A DNA stretch of 64,000 bases from Methylobacterium sp. NMS14P (GTDB lineage Bacteria > Pseudomonadota > Alphaproteobacteria > Rhizobiales > Beijerinckiaceae), in the NCBI RefSeq assembly GCF_028583545.1, contig NZ_CP087106.1, positions 4,832,501 through 4,896,500 of the forward strand, given 5' to 3'. Positions within the stretch are counted from its first letter, which is position 1. Every line of letters starts with the position of its first letter. The position numbers and the translations under genes are program-made. Below the pieces are notes generated by a model. It searched no databases, had not been told where the DNA came from, and was given only the letters and a program-made list of their open reading frames with translations. Of the stretch, positions 42,993 through 53,700 are shown one piece after another.

Positions 42993-43853
42993 ATGACCGA
43001 GAGCCTCGATCCCCGGCTGACCCCGGCCCGGCCGCACGTCGCCGATCTCCGCCTGCGGGACCGCGTCGCGGCGGCGCGCTACGTCGCCGGGACGCGCCGC
43101 CGCGTGACCGCCCCGTCGGCGCCGCTGCGCCGCGCGCCCGTCGCCGACGCGGGGCTCGACACCGAGGCGCTGCTGGGCGACGCGGTCGATCTCTACGACG
43201 CGGCGGACGGCTTCGCCTTCGTGCAGCTCGCCCGCGACGGCTACGTCGGCTACCTGCCGGCCGACAGCCTCGGTCCGGCCGATCCGGAGCCGACGCACCG
43301 CGTCACGGCCCTGCGCACCTTCCTGTATCCCGAGCCGGACCTGAAGCGGCCGGTCCTCGGCCATCTCAGCCTCGGCGCCCGCCTCGCCGCGACGGGGGAG
43401 GCGGGCGCGTACCTCGAGACGCCGGGCGGCTACGTGTTCGCCGGCCACTGCGCGCCCGTCGACAGGCGCGAGCCGGACTACGCGGCGACGGCCGCGCGGC
43501 TCGCCGGGACCCCCTATCTCTGGGGCGGCCGCACCAGCCTCGGGCTCGACTGCTCCGGCCTCGTGCAGCTCTGCCTCGACGCGGCGGGGCTGCCCTGTCC
43601 GCGCGACGCCGACATGCAGGAGCGGGCCCTCGGGCAGGCGCTGCCCTTCGACCCTGCGCGCCCGGACGTCGCGGGCCTGCGCCGGGGCGACTTCGTCTTC
43701 TGGCGCGGCCATGTCGGGCTGATGGCCGATCCCGAGACGCTGATCCACGCCAACGGCCACCACATGGCAGTCGCCGCGGAGCCGCTCGCCGAGGCGGTCG
43801 CCCGCATCGCGGCGCACAGCTTCGGCGCCGTGACGGGGATCCGCCGCCTCTGA
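42993..43853 (+). CDS. NlpC/P60-family peptidase
   Basis: 286 residues. An N-terminal part (about 45-155) has two SH3-like repeats ([24 protein letters not shown]) and precedes a C-terminal NlpC/P60 domain with catalytic C187 in [17 protein letters not shown]240 in WRGHVGLM and H252 in IHANGHH. No signal peptide is visible, a feature of the DUF1175-less cytoplasmic-looking alphaproteobacterial members. Expected to cut gamma-D-glutamyl-diaminopimelate bonds or related peptides. Not in an operon: ispH starts 158 bases downstream. Confidence 0.85.
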   Translation: MTESLDPRLTPARPHVADLRLRDRVAAARYVAGTRRRVTAPSAPLRRAPVADAGLDTEALLGDAVDLYDAADGFAFVQLARDGYVGYLPADSLGPADPEPTHRVTALRTFLYPEPDLKRPVLGHLSLGARLAATGEAGAYLETPGGYVFAGHCAPVDRREPDYAATAARLAGTPYLWGGRTSLGLDCSGLVQLCLDAAGLPCPRDADMQERALGQALPFDPARPDVAGLRRGDFVFWRGHVGLMADPETLIHANGHHMAVAAEPLAEAVARIAAHSFGAVTGIRRL

Positions 43854-44010
43854 GCGGGCTATGAACGGCTATGAGCGGGCCGGCACGGGTCCCATTGCCG
43901 CGGCAATCGTGCTACAGACGTGCCACGGAGCGGCTCCGCTTCCCTCTTCCCGCCCGGTTCCTGCGCCAGTCCTGTTGACAGGACAGCCCCGCCCTCGCCA
44001 CATCCCCCGC

Positions 44011-45012
44011 ATGACCGCCGATATCGCGACCCCCGAGCCCGTCCCGGGCACCGCCGGCAAGCCGCCGCTGGAGATCCTGCTCTGCGCCCCGCGCGGCTTC
44101 TGCGCCGGCGTGGTGCGGGCCATCGACGTCGTGGAGCGGGCCCTCGCCATCTACGGGCCGCCCGTCTACGTCCGCCACGAGATCGTGCACAACAAGTACG
44201 TCGTGGAGAGCCTGAAGCGGAAGGGCGCCGTGTTCGTCCGCGAGCTCGACGAGGTGCCGGACGGCGGCGCCCCGGTGATCTTCTCCGCCCACGGCGTGGC
44301 CAAGACCGTGCCGGCCAACGCTGATTCGCGCGGGCTGACCACGATCGACGCCACCTGCCCGCTGGTGACCAAGGTTCACCGCGAGGCCGAGATCCACCAC
44401 AAGCGCGGCCGCCACGTGCTGCTCGTCGGCCATTCCGGCCATCCCGAGGTGGTGGGCACGATGGGCCAGCTACCCAAGGGCTCGATCACCCTGGTGGAGG
44501 ATCTCGAGCAGATCGCGGCCCTGACCCCGGACAATCCCGACAACCTCGCCTGGGTCACCCAGACGACCCTGTCGGTGGACGACACCCGGCACATCGTCGA
44601 GGCCCTGAAGAAGAAGTTCCCGAACATCACCGGGCCGCACAAGGACGACATCTGCTACGCCACGACCAACCGCCAGGAGGCGGTGAAGCAGGTGGCGCCG
44701 CTGGTCGACGCCCTGATCGTGGTGGGCTCGTCGAACTCGTCGAACTCGCAGCGCCTGCGCGAGGTCGCCGAGCGCGTCGGCTGCCCGATCACCCGCCTTG
44801 TGCTCCGCGCCGAGGAGATCGACTGGCCGGCCTTCGAGGGGATCCGCAAGCTCGGCCTCACCGCCGGCGCCTCGGCCCCCGAGGTCCTGGTCGAGGAGAT
44901 CATCGACGCCTTCGCGGCCCGCTACGACGTGATCGTCGACACGGTCTCGACGGTGATCGAGGACATGGTCTTCCCGCTGCCGCGGGAGCTGCGCAGCGAG
45001 GCCGCCGAGTAG
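44011..45012 (+). CDS. ispH: 4-hydroxy-3-methylbut-2-enyl diphosphate reductase
   Basis: 333 residues. The three iron-sulfur cysteines are C31 (RGFCAGV), C116 (DATCPLVTK) and C215 ([10 protein letters not shown]), and E146 in [11 protein letters not shown] is the catalytic Glu. It makes isopentenyl and dimethylallyl diphosphate in the MEP pathway; the 4Fe-4S cluster is oxygen-sensitive. The ATG at 44011 is preferred over one at 43861 because conservation begins after residue 20. The MEP pathway fits a carotenoid- and hopanoid-making methylotroph. Confidence 0.96.
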   Translation: MTADIATPEPVPGTAGKPPLEILLCAPRGFCAGVVRAIDVVERALAIYGPPVYVRHEIVHNKYVVESLKRKGAVFVRELDEVPDGGAPVIFSAHGVAKTVPANADSRGLTTIDATCPLVTKVHREAEIHHKRGRHVLLVGHSGHPEVVGTMGQLPKGSITLVEDLEQIAALTPDNPDNLAWVTQTTLSVDDTRHIVEALKKKFPNITGPHKDDICYATTNRQEAVKQVAPLVDALIVVGSSNSSNSQRLREVAERVGCPITRLVLRAEEIDWPAFEGIRKLGLTAGASAPEVLVEEIIDAFAARYDVIVDTVSTVIEDMVFPLPRELRSEAAE

Positions 45013-45129
45013 GCGGTCCGATCCGACAGCGCGGGCCCGACGCTTCAGGCTCGGGGCGCGGCAGGCTTTGTGCGGGGGCGCTTCGGCGCCCCTTGCCGTA
45101 TCGAACTTCCGACATCAGAGCGCAGACAC

Positions 45130-46095
45130 GTGGCCGTCTACACCGAGGTATCCGACGCGGCGCTCGCCGAGTTCCTGTCCGCCTACGCGATCGGCAGCCT
45201 GCTCTCCTTCAAGGGCATCGCGGAGGGCGTCGAGAACTCAAACTTCTTCCTGCACACGACCGAGGGCGCCTACATCCTGACGCTCTACGAGAAGCGCGTC
45301 CGGGAACAGGACCTGCCGTTCTTCATCGGGCTGATGGAGCACCTCTCGGCCCGCGGCCTCGCCTGCCCGCAGCCCGTGCGCGACCGGGCCGGCCAGGCCC
45401 TCGGCCAGCTCTGCGGCCGGCCCGCCGCCATCGTGAGCTTCCTGGAGGGCGTCTCGGTCAAGGCGCCGGGCGTCGAGCATTGCCGGGAACTCGGCCGGGC
45501 CCTCGCGGAGCTGCACGCCGCCGGCCGGGACTTCCCGATGGTGCGGGACAACAACCTCTCGGTGTCCGCGTGGCGCCCGCTCTTCGCGCAGGCCGAGGCC
45601 CAGGCCGATTCGGTCGAGCCCGGCCTCGCGGCGCGCACCCGGTCGGACCTCGCCGTCCTGGAGGCGCACTGGCCCCGGGATCTGCCGGGCGGCGTCATCC
45701 ACGCGGACCTGTTCACCGACAACGTCTTCTTCATCGGCGACGCCCTGTCGGGCCTGATCGACTTCTACTTCGCCTGCACGGACGCCTTCGCGTACGACCT
45801 CGCGGTCTGCCTGAACGCGTGGTGCTTCGACCCTGACGGCACCTTCCACCGCGACATGGCCGCCGCGCTGATCGCCGGCTACGAGGCCGTGCGCCCCCTG
45901 GAGGCCGCCGAGGTCGCCGCCCTGCCGATCCTGTGCCGGGGCGCCGCCCTCCGCTTCATGCTCACCCGGCTGGTCGACTGGCTGAACGTGCCCCCGGGCG
46001 CCCTTGTGAAGCCGAAGGACCCGCGGGAATTCGATCGCCGGCTCACATTCCACCGCCGGGCGCGGGACGCCCGCGATTACGGGCGGGCGGGCTGA
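45130..46095 (+). CDS. thrB: Homoserine kinase (ThrB2, APH fold)
   Basis: 321 residues from a GTG at 45130 (MAVYTEVSDAALAEFL). It has the aminoglycoside-phosphotransferase fold: YAIGSLLSFKGIAEGVENSNFF at the N-terminus, the catalytic loop VIHADLFTDNVFF and LIDFYFACTDAFAYDLAVCLNAW, matching the alphaproteobacterial ThrB rather than the GHMP kinase. It phosphorylates homoserine in threonine synthesis. It follows ispH on the same strand with a 117-base gap. Confidence 0.94.
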   Translation: MAVYTEVSDAALAEFLSAYAIGSLLSFKGIAEGVENSNFFLHTTEGAYILTLYEKRVREQDLPFFIGLMEHLSARGLACPQPVRDRAGQALGQLCGRPAAIVSFLEGVSVKAPGVEHCRELGRALAELHAAGRDFPMVRDNNLSVSAWRPLFAQAEAQADSVEPGLAARTRSDLAVLEAHWPRDLPGGVIHADLFTDNVFFIGDALSGLIDFYFACTDAFAYDLAVCLNAWCFDPDGTFHRDMAAALIAGYEAVRPLEAAEVAALPILCRGAALRFMLTRLVDWLNVPPGALVKPKDPREFDRRLTFHRRARDARDYGRAG

Positions 46096-46170
46096 GACGC
46101 GGATGAGCCGGCGACCCGCTGAACAACCGGGTCGATCCGTCTGCCACGACCGGTTTGACAGAGCCCAACC

Positions 46171-46264
46171 CCGTCATCACGAGCGCAGCGAAGTGACCCA
46201 GGGTCGCGCGACGCTCGTCGCCGTAGCGCTGCCCTGGATCGCTTCGCTGCACGCGCAGTGACGG
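46171..46264. repeat. Dispersed palindromic repeat, copy 3
   Basis: Same family as copy 2: CCGTCATCACGAGCGCAGCG to the left and GATCGCTTCGCTGCACGCGC then AGTGACGG to the right, roughly inverted. Lies between convergent thrB and zwf. Confidence 0.8.
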
Positions 46265-46352
46265 CTGGGCCGCAGGGGGCAACAGGCGGCCGCACCGCTT
46301 CGGGAAGGGGCGGAACCGCCGACCCTCGCGTTCGAACGAATCGTCGAGCCGC

Positions 46353-47879
46353 TCAGTCGGTCTCGCCGTCCAGACCCAGCCAGTGGCGCCCGTCGCGGGC
46401 GAGGAGCGTGTCGGCCTCCGTCGGGCCGGCGCTGCCCGCGGGATAGAACTTCACCTCCGCCTGCGGCCAGCCCTCGAGCAGCGGATCGACCGCCGCCCAG
46501 CCGGCCTCGATGTTGTCGGCGCGCTGGAACAGCGTCGCGTCGCCGGTCATGCAATCGTAGAGAAGCGTCTCGTAGCCGACATTCGGCCGGTCGGCGAAGA
46601 AGTCCTTGTAGCGGAAGCCGGAGCGCACCCGGCCGATCTTCATCTGCGGTCCCGGCACCTTGACGTTGAACTCGGTGCTGACCCCGTGATCGGGATCGAT
46701 CTGGATCCGCATCACGGTGGGCGCGAGGTCGGCCGTGGGGGTGTCCTCGAACATCTTGAACGGCGCCGGCTTGAACAGCACCGCGATCTCGGTGCGCCGC
46801 CCGGTCATGCGCTTGCCGGTGCGGACGTAGAACGGCACGCCGGCCCAGCGCCAGTTCTCGATGTTGAGCTTCAGGGCGATGTAGGTCTCGGTGACCGAGT
46901 CCTTCGCCACGTGCGGCTCGTCCCGGTAGGCGGGCACGTCGCGCCCCTCCGAGGTGCCGGCCGTGTACTGGCCGCGCACCGCGTCCTCGGGCGGGATCGG
47001 CTTCACGGCCTCGGCGAGCTTGGCCTTCTCGGTGCGCACGGCCTCCGCGTCGAAGGAGTTCGGCGGCTCCATGGCGACCATGCAGAGCAGCTGGAACATG
47101 TGGTTCGGCACCATGTCGCGCAGCGCCCCGGTCGGCTCGTAGAAGCCGCCCCGCTCCTCGACGCCGACGGTCTCGGCCGCCGTGATCTGGATGCTGTCGA
47201 TGTATTCCCGCCGCCAGACCGGCTCCAGCAGGCCGTTGGCGAAGCGGAACGCCATGATCGACTGCACGGTCTCCTTACCCAGGAAGTGATCGATCCGGTA
47301 GAACTGGCTCTCGTCGCCCTGGCGCAGGATGCGGGCGTTCAGCTCCCGGGCCGAGGCGAGATCGGAGCCGAACGGCTTCTCGATGACGACGCGGCGGAAG
47401 CTGTCGCCCTCCTGCTTGAGCAGGCCGGCCTGCCCCAGCCCATCCACGATCGTCCCGAAGAAGCGCGCCGCCACCGCGCAGTAGAACACCGCGCTGCCGG
47501 TGACCCGCTGCTTCACGGCCGCGTAGGTCTCGGGCTTCTCGAAATCGCCCTTGAGGTAGTGGAGTCGCTCCCGGATGAAGCCCCAGCTCTTCGGGTCGAT
47601 GTGGTCGGCGTGGAACTCCGAGGTCGGGTCCTTGCTGAACGCCTCCAGGGTCTGGGTGAGATTCTCGCGGAGCGACTCGTCGGTGCCGTCGTTGTGATCG
47701 ATGCCGAGGATCGAGAAGCCCTCGGACAGAAGGCCCGCGCCGGCGAGATTGTAGAGCGAGGGCATCAGCAGGCGCTTGGTGAGGTCGCCGCCGGCCCCGA
47801 AGATCACCAGCGTGCAGGGCGGCGCCGGCTGCGTGCCGCAGGCTGCCGTGTCCTTGAGGGCTGTCGTCGGCTCGGCCAT
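46353..47879 (-). CDS. zwf: Glucose-6-phosphate 1-dehydrogenase
   Basis: 508 residues. NADP-binding IFGAGGDLTKRLLMPSLYNL and the active-site signature RIDHFLGKETVQ are intact, with IEKPFGSDLASA. It starts the oxidative pentose-phosphate or Entner-Doudoroff pathway. Length is standard. It stands alone, without pgl or edd beside it. A divergent CDF gene starts 117 bases upstream. Confidence 0.96.
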   Translation of the reverse strand: MAEPTTALKDTAACGTQPAPPCTLVIFGAGGDLTKRLLMPSLYNLAGAGLLSEGFSILGIDHNDGTDESLRENLTQTLEAFSKDPTSEFHADHIDPKSWGFIRERLHYLKGDFEKPETYAAVKQRVTGSAVFYCAVAARFFGTIVDGLGQAGLLKQEGDSFRRVVIEKPFGSDLASARELNARILRQGDESQFYRIDHFLGKETVQSIMAFRFANGLLEPVWRREYIDSIQITAAETVGVEERGGFYEPTGALRDMVPNHMFQLLCMVAMEPPNSFDAEAVRTEKAKLAEAVKPIPPEDAVRGQYTAGTSEGRDVPAYRDEPHVAKDSVTETYIALKLNIENWRWAGVPFYVRTGKRMTGRRTEIAVLFKPAPFKMFEDTPTADLAPTVMRIQIDPDHGVSTEFNVKVPGPQMKIGRVRSGFRYKDFFADRPNVGYETLLYDCMTGDATLFQRADNIEAGWAAVDPLLEGWPQAEVKFYPAGSAGPTEADTLLARDGRHWLGLDGETD

Positions 47880-47996
47880 CCCTGACTCCCGTGTGGCTGC
47901 GGTGCAGCAAACCGGCCTGACAACCCGCCGCGGCGAGGCCCGTTCCGGTGCCCCCTTGGGCTATGCTGCGCCGAGTCTAGGATCAAGGAACCCCGC

Positions 47997-48959
47997 ATGC
48001 ATACCCACTCCCTCGAACCCTGGGCCCACAGCCACGTCTTCCTGGGTGACCGGCACGATCGCCACGCCCGCCGGACCTGGGCGGTGGTCGCGCTCACCGC
48101 CGTCACGATGGTGGTGGAGATCGTCGGCGGCACGTGGCTCGGCTCGATGGCTCTGGTCGCCGACGGCTGGCACATGTCGACCCACGCGGCGGCGCTGGGC
48201 ATCGCGGCGCTCGCCTACCATTTCGCCCGGCGCCACGCGGACGATCCCCGCTTCAGCTTCGGCACCGGCAAGTTCGGCGATCTCGCGGCCTTCGCCAGCG
48301 CGCTGCTGCTCGGCCTGATCGCCCTGCTGATCGGCGCCGAGAGCCTCGACCGGCTGCTGCACCCGGTGGCGATCGGCTTCGGTCAGGCGATCCCGATCGC
48401 CGTGCTGGGACTCGCCGTGAACCTCGCGAGCGTCTGGCTCCTGCACGACGACCACGACGGTCACGGCCACGCCGCCCACGGTCACGCGCACGGCGGTCAC
48501 GCGCACGGCGGCCATGGCGGCCACGACACGAACTTCCGCGCCGCCTACGTCCACGTCCTGGCCGACACGCTGACCTCGGTCCTGGCCATCGTGGCGCTGC
48601 TCGGCGGGCGCTATCTCGGCCTCGCCTGGCTCGACCCGGCCATGGGCCTCGTCGGCACCGCGGTGATCCTGGCGTGGTCGTGGAGCCTGCTGCGGACGTC
48701 CGGCCTCGTGCTCCTCGACGCGCGGCCCTCGCCCGCCGCCACCCGGGAGATCCGGGAGCGCCTGGAGGTCGGCGGCGACCGGGTCAGCGACCTGCATCTC
48801 TGGCAGGTCGGGCCGGGCCACCGGGCCGCCGTGATCGCCCTCGTCAGCGACGATCCCCGGCCGCCGGCGCACTACAAGGCGCGGCTCGCCGGAGTGAGGG
48901 GCCTGAGCCACGTCACCGTCGAGGTCCAGCCCTGCGGGGGGCACGCGGCGGTGGCCTGA
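47997..48959 (+). CDS. Cation diffusion facilitator metal exporter (DmeF-like)
   Basis: 320 residues. It starts MHTHSLEPWAHSHVFLGDRHDRHARRT, an opening typical of the DmeF (Co/Ni) branch. Metal sites are GWHMSTHAAAL in membrane segment 2 and HVLADTLTSVL in segment 5, with a cytoplasmic His loop ([21 protein letters not shown]) between segments 4 and 5 and a C-terminal domain (SDLHLWQVGPGHRAAV). Second CDF protein in the window, not close to the first in sequence opening. No RcnR/DmeR-type regulator is adjacent. Confidence 0.88.
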   Translation: MHTHSLEPWAHSHVFLGDRHDRHARRTWAVVALTAVTMVVEIVGGTWLGSMALVADGWHMSTHAAALGIAALAYHFARRHADDPRFSFGTGKFGDLAAFASALLLGLIALLIGAESLDRLLHPVAIGFGQAIPIAVLGLAVNLASVWLLHDDHDGHGHAAHGHAHGGHAHGGHGGHDTNFRAAYVHVLADTLTSVLAIVALLGGRYLGLAWLDPAMGLVGTAVILAWSWSLLRTSGLVLLDARPSPAATREIRERLEVGGDRVSDLHLWQVGPGHRAAVIALVSDDPRPPAHYKARLAGVRGLSHVTVEVQPCGGHAAVA

Positions 48960-49034
48960 GAGACACCGCGCCCCGTCCCGGCGCGCGTCGCGAGCGGGGC
49001 GGCGGCCCCGCACGGGCGCTCGGCCCGGCGGCCG

Positions 49035-50594
49035 CTACTCGTCGGGGCGGACCGCCTGGCCACCCCGGTCGATCGGCAGGCTCGGGCCCTTCAGCTCGGA
49101 ATCGCTCGGCAGGGCGCGCACGTCCCAGCCGCCGCCGAGCGCCCGGATCAGCGTGACCGCCGCGGTGAAGCGGCTCAGCCGCACCTGGAGGGCGTTGACC
49201 TCGTTGGTCACCAGCAGGTTCTGCGCGGTCACCACGGTGGTGAAGTTCTGGGTGCCGGCCCGGTACTCGTTGAGCGTGATCTCCACGGCCTTGCGCGACA
49301 GGTCCACGGCGGTGTCCTGCGCCCCCTGCTGCTGGCCGAGGATGCGCAGCGCCGCCATCTGGTTCTCGACCTCCGCGAAGGCGGCCAGCACCACCTGCCG
49401 GTAATTGGCCACCGCGGCGTCGTAGCCGGCCTCGGCCGAGCGCAGCGCCGCCGTGCGGGCGCCGCCGTCGAACAGCACCTCGCTGCCGGAGGCCGCCACC
49501 GACCAGACCTGGTTGGCCGCCGAGAGCAGGCCGTTGCGGGTCGCCCCCGAGATGCCGCCCTGGGCCGAGATCGTCACGGTCGGGAAGAAGGCCGCCACCG
49601 CCACGCCGATGCGCTCGCTCTGCGCCTGGACGAGGCGCTCGGCCTGGGCCACATCCGGCCGCCGCTCCAGCAGATCGCCCGGGATCCCGACCGGCACCCC
49701 GGGGGGATTGCGCCCGATGCCGGATACCGGGATCGACACCTCGGAGGGGGGCCGCCCGATCAGGGTGGCGATGGCGTTGACGTACTGCACCCGGGTCAGG
49801 CGCACCGCGATGGCCTGGGCCTGGATGGTCTGGACCTGGGTCTGCGCGGTGATCACGTCGGAGCGCGCCGCCACGCCGGCGGCGTACTGGTTCTCGGTGA
49901 TCGCGAGGGTCCTCTTGAAGTTCTCGACGTTCTCGTCGAGCACCTTCTGGAGGGAATCCGCGTAGCGGACCGTCAGGTAATCGGCCGCGATCTCCGCCTG
50001 GATGGACAGGCGGGTCAGCGCGATCGTGGCGGCGTCGGACTGCGCCAGGGCCGCCTCGCTCTCGATGGTGCGGCGGGTGCCGCCGAACAGGTCGAGCTCC
50101 CAGCTCGCCTGACCGATCAGCGCCACGTTGGTGCGCGTGGTGGTGCCGCTGCCGGTCCGGGTGATGCTCGGCGCGCCGATCACGGTCGGGTACAGGGCGG
50201 CCTGCGCGGAGGCGACCAGCGCCCGGGCCTGCCGGTAATTCGCCACCGCCTGCCGGAGGGACTGGTTGTCGACGTCGACGAGGCGGATCAGCCGGTCGAG
50301 GGCCGGATCCTTGAACACCCGCCACCAGTCGCCGCGCTCGACGGCGTCGCTCGGCCGGGCCTCGCGCCAGCCCTTCTTCCGCGCCGCGACGTAGGCCGGG
50401 CTGTCCTCCCGGACGCCGCCCTGCTTGTAGGCCAGCGGCGTCTCGACGGAGGGCCGGGTGTAGTCGGGGCCGACCACGCAGCCGGCGAGGAGGGGACCGG
50501 CCAGCAGGAGGGGTCCGAGACCGCGGAGGAGTGACGGTGCCGGCCGCCCGGTCCGACGATCGGAGGCGACGGGTCGTCCAGCCCGAACGCTCAT
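49035..50594 (-). CDS. NodT-type outer-membrane efflux lipoprotein
   Basis: 519 residues from ATG 50594, the start that gives a lipoprotein signal (LLRGLGPLLLAGPLLAGC, Cys acylated) followed by VVGPDYTRP, diagnostic of NodT/OprM channel proteins. The two repeated outer-membrane-factor domains are present (WWRVFKDPALDRLIRLV, SWELDLFGGTRRTIESE and the second half). An upstream in-frame ATG at 50738 overlaps the RND stop but would read through a palindromic repeat and the parS site. It is the last gene of the mdtABC operon and probably the channel of that pump. Confidence 0.88.
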   Translation of the reverse strand: MSVRAGRPVASDRRTGRPAPSLLRGLGPLLLAGPLLAGCVVGPDYTRPSVETPLAYKQGGVREDSPAYVAARKKGWREARPSDAVERGDWWRVFKDPALDRLIRLVDVDNQSLRQAVANYRQARALVASAQAALYPTVIGAPSITRTGSGTTTRTNVALIGQASWELDLFGGTRRTIESEAALAQSDAATIALTRLSIQAEIAADYLTVRYADSLQKVLDENVENFKRTLAITENQYAAGVAARSDVITAQTQVQTIQAQAIAVRLTRVQYVNAIATLIGRPPSEVSIPVSGIGRNPPGVPVGIPGDLLERRPDVAQAERLVQAQSERIGVAVAAFFPTVTISAQGGISGATRNGLLSAANQVWSVAASGSEVLFDGGARTAALRSAEAGYDAAVANYRQVVLAAFAEVENQMAALRILGQQQGAQDTAVDLSRKAVEITLNEYRAGTQNFTTVVTAQNLLVTNEVNALQVRLSRFTAAVTLIRALGGGWDVRALPSDSELKGPSLPIDRGGQAVRPDE

Positions 50595-50669
50595 CCCGAG
50601 ATGCCGGAGCGCGGCCGAGGCCTCTTCCTGGAGGCCTCCTTCGCGGCTGCCGCGCGGCACCTCGGGATG
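50592..50669. repeat. Palindromic repeat at the NodT start
   Basis: CATCCCGAG (50592-50600) and CTCGGGATG (50661-50669) are perfect inverted ends, with ATGCCG and CGGCAC as further partly inverted flanks. The likely start codon of the outer-membrane gene is formed by the first three bases of this element. Resembles the CATCCTGAGGTGC-type intergenic palindromes of Hyphomicrobiales. Confidence 0.75.
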
Positions 50670-50714
50670 CGGGTGTGAGCTGGACAAACCTTCACACCCG
50701 ACCGGAGCCGCCGC

Positions 50715-50730
50715 TGTTTCACGTGAAACC
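50715..50730. other. ParB-binding centromere site (parS)
   Basis: TGTTTCACGTGAAACC matches the bacterial parS consensus TGTTTCACGTGAAACA at 15 of 16 positions, with a perfect 14-base palindrome GTTTCACGTGAAAC at 50716-50729. It sits between the RND and NodT genes. parS sites cluster near the origin in nearly all bacteria, and this one is 18.7 kb from the proposed oriC. Confidence 0.85.
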
Positions 50731-50737
50731 TTAACCA

Positions 50738-53700
50738 TCACTCTCCGGCCGGCAGCGCCGCTTCTCCGCTCCGCCCGCCGCGCCTGCGCCGGTTGAGCAC
50801 CCTGTGCCGGAGGCGATCGAGGGTGAGGTAGACGACGGGGGTGGTGTAGAGGGTCAGGATCTGGCTCACAATCAGCCCGCCGACGATGGCGATGCCCAGC
50901 GGGCGGCGCAGCTCCGCGCCCTCGCCGTTGGCCAGGATCAGCGGCACGGCGCCGAGCATGGCGGCCAGCGTCGTCATCATGATCGGACGGAAGCGCAGGA
51001 GACAGGCCTCGCGGATCGCGTCCACGGGATTCGCCGCCCGGGTCCGCTCGGCGTCGATCGCCACGTCGATCATCATGATCGCGTTCTTCTTCACGATGCC
51101 GATGAGCAGGAACACCGCGATCAGCGCGATGATGGTGAAGTCGGTGCCGGTCACCAGCAGGGCCAGCACCGCGCCGACGCCGGCCGACGGCAGGGTGGAG
51201 AGGATCGTCAGCGGGTGCACGAAGCTCTCGTACAGGATCCCCAGCACCGCGTAGACCGCCAGGATCGCCGCCAGGATCAGCAGCGGCTGGCGCGACGCGG
51301 AGGCGACGTAGTTCTTGGCCGCGCCGGCATACTCGCCGTGGATCGTGGCGGGCAGCTGCAGGGACGCCATCGCCCGGTCGATGGCGTCGGTGGCGTCCGA
51401 CAGGCTCTTGCCCGGGGCGAGGTTGAACGAGATCGTCGTCGCCACGAACAGGCCCTGGTGGCTCACCTGCACGGGGGCGCTGCCGGGCTCGATCCGCGCG
51501 AAGGCCGAGAGCGGCACCATCGTCTCCTTGGCGGCCGAGACCGGCGCGCTCGACGAGGCGCCGCCCTTGCTCGCCGCGATGGCGTTGGCGGAGGCGTTGC
51601 GGGCCGAGTCGGACGCGATGGCGGCGGCGTTCGAGGCGGTGTCGGCCGTGCTGGCGGAGGCGGCCGCCGCCGCACCGGCGCCCGTGCTGCCGACCGCGCC
51701 GGAGCCGGTGGCGACGCCGCTCGCGGCATTCGCCGACGCCCCGCTGCCCGGGCTGCTGGTGCCGGTCGCCGCGTTGGTGTTGACGGTCCCGCCCGCCGCC
51801 ACCGTGCCGGCGACCGCGTTGGTGGTGGCCGAGCCCGGCGCGTTGCCGCCCGAGGTCGAGACGTAGATCTGCTTGAGCGTCTCCGGCGTCTCCAGGTAGC
51901 GCGGCGCGATCTCCATCACGACGTGGTACTGGTTCAGCGGGTTGTAGATCGTCGAGACCTGGCGCTGGCCGAAGGCGTCGTAGAGGGTGTTGTCGATCTT
52001 GTTCGGCGTGATGCCGTAGCGGAACGCGGTCGCCCGGTCGATCACGACCCGGCTCTCCAGCCCGCCCTCCTGCTGGTCCGAGGTCACGTCCGCGAAGGTC
52101 GGGTCCTTCTGCAGGGCCGCTACCAGCTTCGGGGCGGCGGCGAACAGCTCCTCGGCGGTGTCGCCCTGGAGGGTGTACTGGTACTGGGCGAAGCTCTGGC
52201 GGCCGCCCATCTGCAGGTCCTGGCGGGGGAAGACGTAGAGACGCGCCCCGGCGACCTGCGCGAGCTTCGGCCGCAGCCGCGCCATCACGGCCGAGATCGG
52301 CGCCCGCTCGTTGAGCGGCTTCAGGCCGATGAACACGTTGGCCGAGTTGGTGCCGCGCCCGCCCGTGAACCCGACGACGCTCTCGACCGCCGGATCCGCC
52401 CCGACGATCGCGGTCGCCTGCTTGAGCTTCTGCTCCATGGACTGGAACGAGATGCGCTGGTCGGCCTGGACGCCGCCCATCATCTGCCCGGTATCCTGCT
52501 CGGGGAAGAAGCCCTTCGGGACGATGATGTAGAGGTAGACGTTGAGCCCCACCGTGGCGAGCAGGCTCAGCAGGACGAGGCGCGGATGGGCGAGCGCCAC
52601 CTCCAGCGTCCGCGCGTAGGCGCCGAGCAGCCGGGCGAAGCCGCCCTCCAGGATCCGGATCAGCAGGTTCGGCCGGCGCCCCGCGACGGGCGCACCGCCC
52701 GGGCCGTGCCCCTCCGCCCGCAGCAGGCGGGCGCACATCATCGGCGTCGTGGTGAGCGACAGCACCAGCGAGATCAGGATCGACAGCGACAGGGTGACGG
52801 AGAATTCCTGGAAGATGCGGCCGACGAGGCCGCCCATCAGCAGGATCGGCAGGAACACCGCGATGAGCGACAGGCTCATCGAGATCACCGTGAACCCGAC
52901 CTCGCGGGCGCCGATCAGCGCCGCCTGGAGCCGGGGCTTGCCCTCCTCGATGTGGCGCTGGACGTTCTCCAGCACCACGATGGCGTCGTCGACCACGAAG
53001 CCGGTGCCGATGATCAGCGCGGTTAGCGACAGGATGTTGAGCGAGTAGCCGAGCAGGTACATCGCCGAGAAGGTGCCGACGATCGAGATCGGCACGGCGA
53101 CCGCCGGGATCAGCGTGGCCCGCCAGGAGCGCAGGAAGCCGTACACCACCAGGATCACGAGGCCGACCGCCACCAGCAGCGTCTCCTCGGTGGCCGCGAG
53201 GGAGGCGCGGATCGTGGCGCTGCGGTCGCCGGTGAGCTTGATGTCGATGCCGCCGGGCAGGGCCGCGGTGATCTGCGGCAGCGCCTCCTTCACGGCGTTG
53301 ATGGTCTCGACCACGTTGGCGCCGGGCTGCTTGTAGACGAACAGCAGCACGCCGGGCTTGCCGTTGACGATGCCGAGGTTGCGCTTGTCCTCGACCCCAT
53401 CGAGCACCTGCCCGACATCGGTGAGCTTCACCGCAGCGCCGTTGCGGTAGGCCACGATGATGTCGCGGTAATCGGCGGCCTTGCGGCCCTGGTCGTTGGC
53501 GTAGAGCTGGTAGCGGCGGTCGCCCGCGTCGATCTCGCCCTTGGGCGAGTTGGCGTTGGCCGAGGCCAGCGCCGCCCGGATGCCCTCGAGGCCGATGCCG
53601 TAGTTGAACAGGGCCGTGGGATCGAGCTCGACCCGCACCGCCGGCAGGGACGAGCCGCCGATATCGACGTTGCCGACGCCCGGCAGCTGCGACAGCTTCT

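Noticed and set aside
20846..46264. Repeats as CRISPR units or insertion-sequence ends
   Set aside because: Only three widely spaced copies, no spacers, no transposase or target duplications.
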